Positions 34,371-43,025 of a DNA stretch of 64,000 nucleotides are shown here, piece by piece. The number at the start of each line of letters is the position of its first letter. The stretch's first letter is position 1. Origin of the DNA: Alphaproteobacteria bacterium (GTDB lineage Bacteria > Pseudomonadota > Alphaproteobacteria > Micavibrionales > Micavibrionaceae); NCBI GenBank assembly GCA_028289285.1, contig JANQRF010000007.1, positions 62,001 to 126,000 on the forward strand. Reading direction: 5' to 3'. A program made the position numbers and the translations under genes. The notes under the pieces were generated by a model. That model saw nothing but the letters and a program-made list of their open reading frames with translations. It did no database searches and had not been told where the DNA came from.

Positions 34371-34898
34371 ATGAGTGAAGCAGAAAATAACGCACCGCAG
34401 CAAGAAGCGCCTTATTTCCCTGTCCAGGTGCATGCCCAATATTTAAAAGACCTGTCTTTTGAAAGCCCGAATGTGCCCGAAAGCCTGAAGCGAGCGACCT
34501 CCTCGCCAGAGATTGAGATGGATATGAATCTCGATGCCCAGAAAATTGAGGATGACAAGCTGGAGCATCTCTATGAAGTGACGATGCGGGTCAATGTCTC
34601 GGCCAAACGGGAAGATCAGACCCTTTTTATCGTCGAGGTGATTTATGCCACACTGCTGTCTTTCGAGGAAAAGCTGGCCGCCAATATTATCAATCCGATT
34701 CTGTTTATTGAAATTCCGCGGGTGATGTTTCCCTTTGCCCGGCAGGCGGTTGCTAATGCCAGCCAGCTCGGAGGCTTTCCGCCGCTGATGCTGAATATGA
34801 TTGATTTCAAGCGTATGTACATACAGCAACACGGTCATGATCCGGATAATCCGGACGCGGAAAACACACATACGCACGGGTCCGGATCGTCTCATTAA
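34371..34898 (+). CDS. secB: protein-export chaperone SecB
   Basis: 175 residues. 'FPVQVHAQYLKDLSFESPNVPESL' (block QYLKDLSFESPN), 'LYEVTMRVNVSAKREDQTLFIVEV', 'NPILFIEIPRVMFPFARQAVANASQLGGFPPLMLNMIDF' (block IEIPRVMFPFAR and GGFPPLMLN) are classical SecB. It binds unfolded preproteins and hands them to SecA. The C-terminal tail is His/Asp-rich. Gene order fxsA-secB next to tim44-mltA is conserved in alphaproteobacteria. Confidence 0.97.
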   Translation: MSEAENNAPQQEAPYFPVQVHAQYLKDLSFESPNVPESLKRATSSPEIEMDMNLDAQKIEDDKLEHLYEVTMRVNVSAKREDQTLFIVEVIYATLLSFEEKLAANIINPILFIEIPRVMFPFARQAVANASQLGGFPPLMLNMIDFKRMYIQQHGHDPDNPDAENTHTHGSGSSH

Positions 34899-35251
34899 GA
34901 CTGGTTAACGAAATCTCTCCCACAAATACGATTTATGTCATATGTTCGTATGCTTTGCGCTTTTCCACAAATCAGATAGAATGAACGTACGATTCGGAGA
35001 AATCTGTCCTGATTCTTCAATTTCCTCTCTTTTTTGTGTTTTAAGGCGTTTTCTTATTCATTCCCTTAAAAGTCTTCACGGCGTTCGTCCAGGTTTTTTA
35101 TTTAACATAAAATTTTAATCTTTGTTAAGGTTTCCGCGTCATACTGATAGAAGCGGGATCTTTTATTTCCGCCTTGAAAGCTGTGATCAAAGGGCAGGTA
35201 TTTGAGGGATAACAGCTTGTAAATAAAGGTTAATTTGAAGGGGCACGAGTC
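34899..35251. other. 353-base intergenic region upstream of the S74 fibre gene
   Basis: No gene found. AT-rich, with a CATATG palindrome near 34938 and several TTGT/TTAA-rich stretches; no promoter matches well enough to call. The last bases (GAAGGGG) serve as ribosome binding site for 35252. It is the left edge of the fibre gene block. Confidence 0.5.
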
Positions 35252-38200
35252 ATGATGGGACTGTTCAAAACCGTACGCGGCACATCCAGGAAAACGCAAA
35301 AATACAGCGTTTTACGTGAATCCGGAAATGTCTTTTTCACTATGTTTGGCGCAGTGGCGCTGGTCGGCGCAGTTGGCGCGGCCTCCATGCAGGTGATGAA
35401 AGGCCCTGTGCGGACCATGTCCGAAGTGACCAAGCGCACAGTGGCGGAGAATAATATGATGGCCTCGGCCAGGCTGGCCATTATGGCTGCAAGTAACCAG
35501 GCCGATCATGGCGATTGTGATTTAGATGGTATTGTTGAGCCGGTGCCGTTTATTACTGGCGGTAGTTGTACAAGTGCGCCCGGTGGCGGGGGCTGTTTGC
35601 CGTCCAATCTTGGCGCGGCTTTAACCGATCCGTGGGACACGACCTATGGTTACTGTGTTTGGGATCATGGAAGCGGCGCAGCCGATAGTGACGGGACGTG
35701 CGGTGCCTCAAGCAACCTGATTGCCGGGGAAAATCTTGCGGGGCCGACAGATGAGCCGACCAGGCCTGTTCTGGCCGTGGTTTCCGCAGGGCCGGACCGC
35801 ATATTCCAGACCACCTGTGATGCCGGGGGTGATTATACAAAACCCGGAAGCTCGGACGACCTTGTCCTGGCTTATACTTACGGCGAAGCAACAACCAACG
35901 CCGGCGGTCTGTGGGATTTGCAGTCCGGTGATCCGGATACGGCTGAAATTTCAAAAGATCTTGAAGTCAAGGATACGGGCGGCACCACGCAATTTGCCCT
36001 GGATGCGGATACAGGGGCGCTGACAGCCGGCGGCACAGGATCATTCCCGTCTGTGAGCACGGATAATATTTCAGAACTGACCGGCGGGGCCGGTATTAAT
36101 ATGCTCCATGATGTGGATATGGGCGCCGCGCTGGATGTCACAGGCAATACCACGATCGGCGGTACCTTGGGTGTCACAGGTCTTGCGACAATGGGCGATG
36201 TGGATGCGACAACGCTCGACACCACAGGCAACAGCACGATTGGCGGCACGCTGGGTGTAACAGGAAATACATCTCTTTCAACACTTACCTCTTCCGGTCT
36301 GGCATCCTTAAATTCACTGGGCGTGACAACAAATGCGACCGTTGGCGGAACGCTGGGTGTGACAGGTCTGTCCACATTGGGAGATGTCAATGCAAACGAT
36401 ATTGATTCAGCCACGCTGGATACGACAGGCAATGCGACAATTGGTGGAACGCTCGGCGTGACGGGTGCTACAACATTTGACAGTACAGTTCTTTTGAATG
36501 GTCAAACCATATTTATTCCAAATGCCTCTGAAGGTCTGGGTGTCTTGCATGAGAGTGGAGCAAGTGCCGCGATACGGACGGGCGGTCTGCATGTGGGTGG
36601 AACTTATACCGGGTCTGCGCCGACCGACGGGCAAATTGTTACAACGGATAATACGAATATTTCGCTTTTACCGGGCGGGACCGGAAACGTTATTCTCGGT
36701 GCTCTAACCAATGCGTCGAATAACAGGATCATTAATCTTGCTGCGCCGACAAATAACGAAGATGCGGCCAACAAAGCCTATGTTGATAACGCGATTACAA
36801 CAGGCGTACCGGCGGCTGAAGTTGATCCGCAGGTAGATGATATCGGCACATCCGGGCGCTGGTGTAACACGGACGGGTCTGCGATCCAGTGTACGTCAAC
36901 CGCTGCGGATATCGGTGCTGAAATTGTTACCGCCGGGGCCGGGGATAATCTCGGGAACCATACAGCCACACAAAATTTGAACACGGCCAATTACGGCGTT
37001 GTCAATGTCGGCTATGCAGAGTTTACCCGCGTCAGCGGCGCGGCGCTTCCGCGAGGCGGCCTTCCGGGTGTGGATACGCTTACGGACCTGACCTGTTCCA
37101 ACGGTCAGACTGTGGTTTGGAATAACGGTGCCGGCGCCTGGCAGTGTGCGGGCTTATGGATGCAGTCCGGCAGCGATGTGTATTACAACGCCGGCAATGT
37201 CGGGATCGGGACAACAACTCCGGCGACAAATTTGCATGTTGGTGGAAGCATATTAGCAGCAGCAGCTGGTTTCCCTTCACTCTATACAATGAATACCGAT
37301 AAGGTCGACGGAACATTTGGGCGTACATGGGGGTGGATGAATTATAGTAATGGTCTTCACCTGAATGCATATCCGTCAACAGGGGATTCTAATATTCATC
37401 CGGGCGCCCCGCTGAATGCCATGTTTATTCAAGATGCAACAGGCAATGTCGGGATTGGGACAATAACTCCGACATCGCGTCTGCATGTTAATGAAACCAA
37501 TGCTTCACAAGCTGCGGTTTACGGCTATCACAGCGGGGCAAATTACGGTGTGTACGGGCACAGTCAGGGCAGCTATGGTGTTGTCGGTACAACCGACGCT
37601 GCAACATACGGTGTAATGGGTCAATCTAATTCCGCAAGCCACGGCGGTGTTATCGGCTATACGCAAAACAGCACTTATTACGGCATTCTTGGTTATAGCA
37701 ATATTTACAGTCTTTACGGCAACGGCATTATCTATACAAGTTATGATACGCGCTCGCCTATTTATTATGATGCGAATAATACGAGCTTTTATCTCGATCC
37801 GGCTTCTACCAGTATTTTAAACGATATCCGCCCGAGCATTATTTATGACCGCGATAATACGGGCTATTACGTGAATCCAAACAGCGTCAGTAGCATGGAA
37901 GACGTGCGGGTGGGTATACTTTATGACCGTTACAACACGGGCTATTATGTTCAGGCGAGAGGAACGACATCACTGAACGCTGTGTATGCCAATGCTTATT
38001 ACTATCATTCTGATGCACGCTTAAAAGAAAATATCCAGCCTTTTGAAGACGGGACGCTGAACAAGCTATACGATTTGGAAGGCGTGCGCTTTGACTGGAA
38101 AGAAAGCGGCAAGACCGATATCGGTTTCATCGCGCAGGAGGTTGAAAAAATCCTGCCGGAACTGGTTTCTCAAACAGATGAAGGTGTGATGGGCGTGAAA

Positions 38201-38419
38201 TACGGGAACCTCGTCCCGCTCCTGGTCGAAGCTGCCAAAGCTCAGAAAGTAGAAATTGAAGAGCTGCGCGCGCGGGTGGAAAATATGACGACGCCTGCGG
38301 CAGGCCCGGCCAATAACGGCATGAACCAGAACATCCTGTTTGGGGCATTTGCCTTCCTGCTGGCGCTGATTGCCGCGCAGGGGGCCGGGATGATCATGTT
38401 ACTGCGCAAGAAAGGATAA
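35252..38419 (+). CDS. pilin-like/tail-fibre-like surface protein with S74 autoprotease-chaperone domain
   Basis: 1055 residues. The N-terminus has one hydrophobic helix (about 27-48) and a pseudopilin-like stretch ending with 'LTDPWDTTYGYCVWDHG' and 'VLAVVSAGPDR'. Residues about 290-400 repeat 'TTGNATIGGTLGVTG'-like units. About 740-810 has YGVxG repeats as in phage fibres. About 825-905 has three 'YDxxNTxYY' repeats. The S74 intramolecular chaperone domain starts at about 920 ('SDARLKENI', Ser being the predicted self-cleavage site) with 'DIGFIAQEVEKILPELV'. It ends in a coiled coil and a membrane helix ('LFGAFAFLLALIAAQGAGMIML'). Likely a trimeric surface fibre; bacterial ownership rather than prophage is inferred from its surroundings. 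Confidence 0.85.
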   Translation: MMGLFKTVRGTSRKTQKYSVLRESGNVFFTMFGAVALVGAVGAASMQVMKGPVRTMSEVTKRTVAENNMMASARLAIMAASNQADHGDCDLDGIVEPVPFITGGSCTSAPGGGGCLPSNLGAALTDPWDTTYGYCVWDHGSGAADSDGTCGASSNLIAGENLAGPTDEPTRPVLAVVSAGPDRIFQTTCDAGGDYTKPGSSDDLVLAYTYGEATTNAGGLWDLQSGDPDTAEISKDLEVKDTGGTTQFALDADTGALTAGGTGSFPSVSTDNISELTGGAGINMLHDVDMGAALDVTGNTTIGGTLGVTGLATMGDVDATTLDTTGNSTIGGTLGVTGNTSLSTLTSSGLASLNSLGVTTNATVGGTLGVTGLSTLGDVNANDIDSATLDTTGNATIGGTLGVTGATTFDSTVLLNGQTIFIPNASEGLGVLHESGASAAIRTGGLHVGGTYTGSAPTDGQIVTTDNTNISLLPGGTGNVILGALTNASNNRIINLAAPTNNEDAANKAYVDNAITTGVPAAEVDPQVDDIGTSGRWCNTDGSAIQCTSTAADIGAEIVTAGAGDNLGNHTATQNLNTANYGVVNVGYAEFTRVSGAALPRGGLPGVDTLTDLTCSNGQTVVWNNGAGAWQCAGLWMQSGSDVYYNAGNVGIGTTTPATNLHVGGSILAAAAGFPSLYTMNTDKVDGTFGRTWGWMNYSNGLHLNAYPSTGDSNIHPGAPLNAMFIQDATGNVGIGTITPTSRLHVNETNASQAAVYGYHSGANYGVYGHSQGSYGVVGTTDAATYGVMGQSNSASHGGVIGYTQNSTYYGILGYSNIYSLYGNGIIYTSYDTRSPIYYDANNTSFYLDPASTSILNDIRPSIIYDRDNTGYYVNPNSVSSMEDVRVGILYDRYNTGYYVQARGTTSLNAVYANAYYYHSDARLKENIQPFEDGTLNKLYDLEGVRFDWKESGKTDIGFIAQEVEKILPELVSQTDEGVMGVKYGNLVPLLVEAAKAQKVEIEELRARVENMTTPAAGPANNGMNQNILFGAFAFLLALIAAQGAGMIMLLRKKG
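38263..38411 (+). repeat. 3'-end cassette of fibre gene 1 (pairs with 39808-39956)
   Basis: The first 43 bases are identical to 39808-39850. The rest, encoding the membrane helix, differs from the second copy at only a few positions. Encodes the coiled coil 'ALRARVENMTTPAAG'-like end and the anchor. The upstream parts of the two genes are far less alike. Confidence 0.85.
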
Positions 38420-38437
38420 GATAAAGGGGACAAAACA

Positions 38438-39973
38438 ATGAAAGCATATCGTTACTTATCACTTTTTATTCTTTCCCTGATCATGATTTTGGGGTTTGGC
38501 ATTGAGCGGGCGGCGGCCTGTTCCAGCCCGGCGGGTAATGAAGGACAGGTTATTTACAATGACGATCATAATGTCATGCAGTTTTGTAACGGGACGGACT
38601 GGATCGGCATGGCCGGCGGCGCGGTTGATACATTATCTGAACTGTCTTGTTCCGACGGGCAGGTTGCGGTATGGAATAACGGCGGCAGCGTCTGGCAATG
38701 TGGCGCCGGTGGTGGTGGCGGTTTATGGACGCAATCGGGCAGCGATATTTATTACAATACCGGCAATGTCGGGATCGGGACGACAAGCCCGACCGCACGT
38801 CTGGAAATTCAAGGTGGGCCCATATTGTTAGACTATCACTTTGCAGGAGCTTCTATTATTTTGACCAACGCAAGTGATGGAACTTATTACCCAAATGTTG
38901 CCGATGACTGGGAAATTTATCCATCCGGGATATCGGGTACCCCCTCTTCTACGGAAAGCCTATTTAATATCGTTAGCCGTGACCGCGGAACCCAAGTACC
39001 GACAACGCATTTAACCATTAAGAGTGGCAGCGGCAATGTCGGGATCGGAACAGTGGCACCGAATGCAGATGCAAGGCTTTCTGTCCTAGGGACCGGTACA
39101 AGTAATTTCAACGCCATGATGTTGACCAATACAAACTCTGACGCAACAAATAAAGGCGGGATCATTACCGGCGCGCGGCAAACAAATTCGAATACGCCTT
39201 TTGCGGCATTCGGGACATGGGATAGCGGGACACAGCGCATGGCTTATATAGGCGGCGGCGGCTGGTCGCGGCCGGATGCCACACAATTACGATTTTTTAC
39301 AGCGCCTGCTTACAATGAAACAGCAAATGCTGGTTTAGAACGCATGACTATTATTTCTAACGGCAATGTCGGGGTTGGCATAACAAATCCAAATTATCTT
39401 TTCACGGTCAACGGTATAGCCAAGGCCAATCAGTTGCGCTGGGATAATGCGTTAACCGGCGGATCGGATTTGTGTTACTCCTCCGGGAGCGGGACATATA
39501 TTGCGACGCCATGTGCGTCTTTGAAAGAATATAAAAACAATATCCGCGATATTACATTTGGTCTGGATACTTTGATGAAGCTGCGACCTGTGGAATATGA
39601 CTGGGTCGAAGATAAAGGCGGTTATCATGATATCGGTTTTATCGCCGAAGAAGTGGAGCAGATCAATCCTGTGCTGGCCGAATATGCGGACGGTAAGCTG
39701 ATGAGTGTGCGTTATCGTCACATGACCGCGCTGCTTGCAAAATCTATCCAGGATTTAAAAACACAAAAAGATAAAGAACTGGCCGGGCTTCAAACCGAAG
39801 TTGAGGCGCTGCGCGCGCGGGTGGAAAATATGACGACGCCTGCGGCAGGCGCTGCCGATAGCGGCGGGATCAACCGGAACATCCTGTTTGGGGCATTTGC
39901 CTTCCTGCTGGCGCTGATTGCCGCGCAAGGGGCCGGGATGATTATGCTGATGCGCCGCCGGCCCAAAGGGTAA
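38438..39973 (+). CDS. tail-fibre-like surface protein with S74-like C-terminal domain
   Basis: 511 residues. Signal peptide (about 7-27), an early domain 'GNEGQVIYNDDHNVMQFCNGTDWIGM', then 'LSELSCSDGQVAVWNNGGSVWQCG' and 'GSDIYYNTGNVGIGTTSP', which also occur in the middle of the preceding fibre. Fibre-like 'GNVGIGT' repeats continue. The S74-like domain begins at about 383 with 'SLKEYKNNI', lacking the Asp of the usual SD motif, then 'DIGFIAEEVEQINPVLAEY'. It has the same coiled-coil plus membrane anchor as gene 1. AAAGGGG ribosome binding site, 18 bases after gene 1. No pilin-like head. Confidence 0.82.
   Translation: MKAYRYLSLFILSLIMILGFGIERAAACSSPAGNEGQVIYNDDHNVMQFCNGTDWIGMAGGAVDTLSELSCSDGQVAVWNNGGSVWQCGAGGGGGLWTQSGSDIYYNTGNVGIGTTSPTARLEIQGGPILLDYHFAGASIILTNASDGTYYPNVADDWEIYPSGISGTPSSTESLFNIVSRDRGTQVPTTHLTIKSGSGNVGIGTVAPNADARLSVLGTGTSNFNAMMLTNTNSDATNKGGIITGARQTNSNTPFAAFGTWDSGTQRMAYIGGGGWSRPDATQLRFFTAPAYNETANAGLERMTIISNGNVGVGITNPNYLFTVNGIAKANQLRWDNALTGGSDLCYSSGSGTYIATPCASLKEYKNNIRDITFGLDTLMKLRPVEYDWVEDKGGYHDIGFIAEEVEQINPVLAEYADGKLMSVRYRHMTALLAKSIQDLKTQKDKELAGLQTEVEALRARVENMTTPAAGAADSGGINRNILFGAFAFLLALIAAQGAGMIMLMRRRPKG
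39808..39956 (+). repeat. 3'-end cassette of fibre gene 2 (pairs with 38263-38411)
   Basis: Second copy of the nearly identical 3' end; see the first copy. High nucleotide identity between diverged genes points to recent exchange or strong selection. Confidence 0.85.
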
Positions 39974-39989
39974 GACAGGTCATACATAT

Positions 39990-40427
39990 ATGATGAAGCT
40001 GCATTTTACATCTTTTTGCCTTTTGCTGGCTCTTGCTTTTACGAGTCTGTCCGCGCCCGCGCAGGCGAATATGACCGCGCTTGGTCATACCGGGACGACA
40101 ACCATTAATGCGCATGGCGTATGCCGTCAGGTCACAAATAATTCCGGGCTGACCATTATGATTCCGTGGCGCACAAGCGCAGAATGGGCTTCCTTTTACA
40201 ACAGGTCCCATTCCGGTGTAACGGTTGCAACTTGTGGCTGTCCGGCACAATATGTTCCGATGCAAGGATGTGGTGCCAATGCACCGGCATTAAATGTTGG
40301 CGCAAGTATTGTTTTAAGCTGTGTTGGTGGGGGTTATAGTTGTAATGGGAATTTTTGGTGTCCAACCCCAAATGGAACCCTGGCTTATACCTGGCTGAAC
40401 TGTAATCCTACAAGCAGCGGACGCTGA
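39990..40427 (+). CDS. small secreted Cys-containing protein
   Basis: 145 residues, family not recognised. Signal peptide (about 5-26, 'APAQA' cleavage). The mature part has about eight Cys ('VCRQVTNNSG', 'ATCGCPAQYV', 'GCGANA', 'VLSCVGGGYSC', 'FWCPTP', 'WLNC'), suggesting a disulfide-stabilised fold. It follows the two fibre genes on the same strand by 16 bases and is probably co-transcribed, perhaps as an accessory to the fibres. Confidence 0.75.
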   Translation: MMKLHFTSFCLLLALAFTSLSAPAQANMTALGHTGTTTINAHGVCRQVTNNSGLTIMIPWRTSAEWASFYNRSHSGVTVATCGCPAQYVPMQGCGANAPALNVGASIVLSCVGGGYSCNGNFWCPTPNGTLAYTWLNCNPTSSGR

Positions 40428-40436
40428 TCCCGGATA

Positions 40437-42020
40437 TTAATCTTTATGGCGATCCGGAATGTTAAAAAACTCCCGGGAGTCATAGTATTTTCTTAAGATA
40501 GGATTCAGGATTGTATTGATATCCGTATTGTTGCGGTTTATCACGGAACTGAATTTTTCCCGGTCTAACTTGTTTTTTGTCTTCAGATAGGTTCCCGTTT
40601 CATGGATATAAATCCTGTGTGTTGCGATTGGCCTGTGCGCAGCAAAATAAGCTGCGCCGCGGCTTTCTGTCCGGGGAAAGAAATAGACATGATGAAAGGC
40701 TCCTTGCAGCGTGTTGTATAAAACCTTGTTAAAATCATCATTCACGTAAAAAGACCAGACAGCTAAAATGCCGCCCGGTTTTAGCTTTTCCCCGGCGATC
40801 TGAAAATAATTATAAGTGTAAAGCGGCGAAGAATGGATAATATCGACCTCTTCGATATCAATGATAATGGCATCATATTTTTTATCCGTTATGCGCAGGT
40901 ATTTAGCGCCGTCCTGTATTTTCAGGAAGACATTTTCCTGTTCCAGGATATTTCCGCCAAATTGCGTAAAGTGATCGCGGTACGCATTCACAACGGCCGG
41001 ATTAATTTCAACCAGATCAAAAGTTTTTACTTTTGGATGCCGGGCAATATGTCCGGCCGTGATACCGCATCCCAGGCCAATCCCGAGAATATCGGCATGA
41101 TCGTTCAGATTTGTTAAGGTAATGAGTGCCAGTAAGTCTTCCGCATCCCTTGTGAAAAAAAGTTCATCCTGTAATGGGATGACACACATCGTCCTGTAAT
41201 CAATAAAGAGTCTTTGTCTGTCCCCTTTAACACCGACGCGCACAGTTCCAAAACGCGATTCTTCTTCATATAAAACGTTGCCAAACCTTGCAGAGGCTTT
41301 TTCCAGGTTTTGGTCCGTTCCTGTTATTTGACTCTTTTGCGGCAGCTCCGTCAGCAGGAATGCCGCCAGCAGGCAGGCTGTAAACCCTGCCGCGGGGAGG
41401 ATCCGCGCATGGGGCCTGAGCACGAAAATCATGGCAGCAAAGCTCGCCAGGATGGCAACTGTCATTGTGGCTTCAAGGCCCAGATGCGGTATCAGGTAAA
41501 AGCCTGTTATCAGGCTCCCCAGAACGGCCCCGAAAATATCATAAAAATAAACCAGTCCTGTTTCATCAAACCGCTTTTCGTGGCGGCTTTGATTCAGGGC
41601 AATCACAAGCGGCAGGCATCCGCCAAGACAAAAGGCCGGGATAAAAAGATATATCCAGATCAGCAGAAAACCTAAAAAATGTGTTACCGTCACGGAGAAA
41701 GTGCTTAGGTCAATGAACTGGATGGTAGAGGCAAAAAACTCAATATCCCTGTAAAAAGAAAACGCAATCAGGATTAAAATGACCTGCGAAAAGATCAGGA
41801 TTGTCTCGGCTTTTTTTTGGTTATTCACCGCCATTTTTGCAAAGACCAGTGCGGACAGGCCAAGTCCTGTCAGAAAGGATGCGACAGATAAGGCGACTAT
41901 ATCGCTGCCGCGCGGAAAGAACTGGAAGACAATATGAATTGCATATGTCTGGTATAACAGCGAGGCAAAGCCGATGATAAAAGCGGTGAAAAGAATTGAA
42001 AGCCTCGTCATAAGTGCCAA
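40437..42020 (-). CDS. membrane protein with spermidine-synthase-like domain
   Basis: 527 residues. Six or more membrane helices in residues 1-215, then a methyltransferase-like Rossmann domain: 'DILGIGLGCGITAGHIARHP' (glycine-rich loop), 'FDLVEINPAVVNAYRDHF' (acidic ligand) and 'YDAIIIDIEEVDIIHSSPLYT'. The position of the usual catalytic D-x-x-D pair of aminopropyltransferases reads D-I-E-E, so polyamine synthesis is uncertain. Such membrane-fused spermidine-synthase-like proteins are common in bacteria and mostly uncharacterised. Convergent with the small secreted gene. Confidence 0.8.
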   Translation of the reverse strand: MALMTRLSILFTAFIIGFASLLYQTYAIHIVFQFFPRGSDIVALSVASFLTGLGLSALVFAKMAVNNQKKAETILIFSQVILILIAFSFYRDIEFFASTIQFIDLSTFSVTVTHFLGFLLIWIYLFIPAFCLGGCLPLVIALNQSRHEKRFDETGLVYFYDIFGAVLGSLITGFYLIPHLGLEATMTVAILASFAAMIFVLRPHARILPAAGFTACLLAAFLLTELPQKSQITGTDQNLEKASARFGNVLYEEESRFGTVRVGVKGDRQRLFIDYRTMCVIPLQDELFFTRDAEDLLALITLTNLNDHADILGIGLGCGITAGHIARHPKVKTFDLVEINPAVVNAYRDHFTQFGGNILEQENVFLKIQDGAKYLRITDKKYDAIIIDIEEVDIIHSSPLYTYNYFQIAGEKLKPGGILAVWSFYVNDDFNKVLYNTLQGAFHHVYFFPRTESRGAAYFAAHRPIATHRIYIHETGTYLKTKNKLDREKFSSVINRNNTDINTILNPILRKYYDSREFFNIPDRHKD

Positions 42021-42212
42021 AAGTAAGGGGTTTCCGGTGTCCTATCAATCCCCAACTGCATGTTTTGCCGGTTTGCGGGCAAGAAAGCGCTTAATTCTAC
42101 ATAATCTATATTGGTTAGTTTTTAACCCCACGGACCAGCAAGCTTCTTGTTGAGTTTTCAGTCGGGGTTTTTTACAATGATGTCGTCATTCATTTTAAGG
42201 AAATATCGCAAT

Positions 42213-43025
42213 ATGTCTCAGACTATAAAAATAATTTTGGCGGTTCTTATTGTTGTCGTCATCCTGGGCGGGCTGTTTTTGATGCTAGGCCCTAAGCAGG
42301 ACTCTGTGCAAGAGGTTGCCGTAGCAGAAACAAACCAAACGATGAATGCGGTTGAAGAAATGCCTGCAGCAATGCCGCCAACAACTGAGGCTACAGCGCT
42401 GGAAACATCTCCGCCGCCTGTTGTGCCCGCACCTGAATCTGTTCCGCCCTCCGTTCCGGTTGAAGCGGCTGGTACGCCGGCGGGGACAATGACCGAACCG
42501 TCACCGCCTGTCGCCTCTGCACCCGAAATTATACCGCCTCCTGCGCCTGAAACGACAAGCGCGCCGGAAACAGTGGTTGAGTCTGAGCCTCCGCCGATTC
42601 CGCAGATAGATATGAGCGCGTGTGACAATACCAGAACATTTGAAGCCGGGGAGGGACAAACCCTGACGTTCCTCAGCAGCCTGTCCTGTGACTTAAGCAG
42701 CAGGCTGGAAAGTGGTGCAACAGTTTTATACCAAAAGCCAATGACGCCTGTGCCTGTGCCCTGGAAAGTTCTGGGTGTGCCGGGGAGCCCTGTTGAGATT
42801 ACAACGCCTGAGGAAGAAGGCGCATCCTCCACGGTTCAGATTGGCGGCACATCCTTCACGACATCCGCGGACATCGCCGGGCAGGTTGCGGGCCGTCTTG
42901 CAGACGGTAAAGTTGCCGAAGAGCAGTATTTTGTTGTTACGTCTGATGCCGGTACAACACTCACGGCGGATAACTTCAGCTGGGCTCTGCTGGGCGATAT
43001 TCGCGGCGTGCTTCAGGAAGAATAA
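42213..43025 (+). CDS. membrane-anchored proline-rich periplasmic protein
   Basis: 270 residues from the ATG at 42213, preceded by AAGGAA; the frame stays open 22 codons upstream but a membrane helix (about 5-25, 'IILAVLIVVVILGGLFLML') right after this ATG favours it. Pro/Glu/Thr-rich linker about 45-130. A small folded domain of about 130 residues follows ('TRTFEAGEGQTLTFLSSLSCDLSSRLESG', given by its blocks RTFEAGEGQTLTF and SCDLSSRL). I do not recognise it. The stop abuts the dnaQ stop. Confidence 0.7.
   Translation: MSQTIKIILAVLIVVVILGGLFLMLGPKQDSVQEVAVAETNQTMNAVEEMPAAMPPTTEATALETSPPPVVPAPESVPPSVPVEAAGTPAGTMTEPSPPVASAPEIIPPPAPETTSAPETVVESEPPPIPQIDMSACDNTRTFEAGEGQTLTFLSSLSCDLSSRLESGATVLYQKPMTPVPVPWKVLGVPGSPVEITTPEEEGASSTVQIGGTSFTTSADIAGQVAGRLADGKVAEEQYFVVTSDAGTTLTADNFSWALLGDIRGVLQEE

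Noticed and set aside
36230..36470. Short repeated units that could suggest a CRISPR array
   Set aside because: They are in-frame codon repeats encoding IGGTLGVTG-like fibre units, without spacers of constant length.
35252..39973. Variable-repeat fibre genes as targets of a diversity-generating retroelement
   Set aside because: No reverse transcriptase, template repeat or accessory gene is seen in the window.
35252..40427. Fibre genes as part of a prophage
   Set aside because: No capsid, terminase, portal, integrase or lysis genes nearby; flanks are core housekeeping genes and the proteins carry export or membrane signals.
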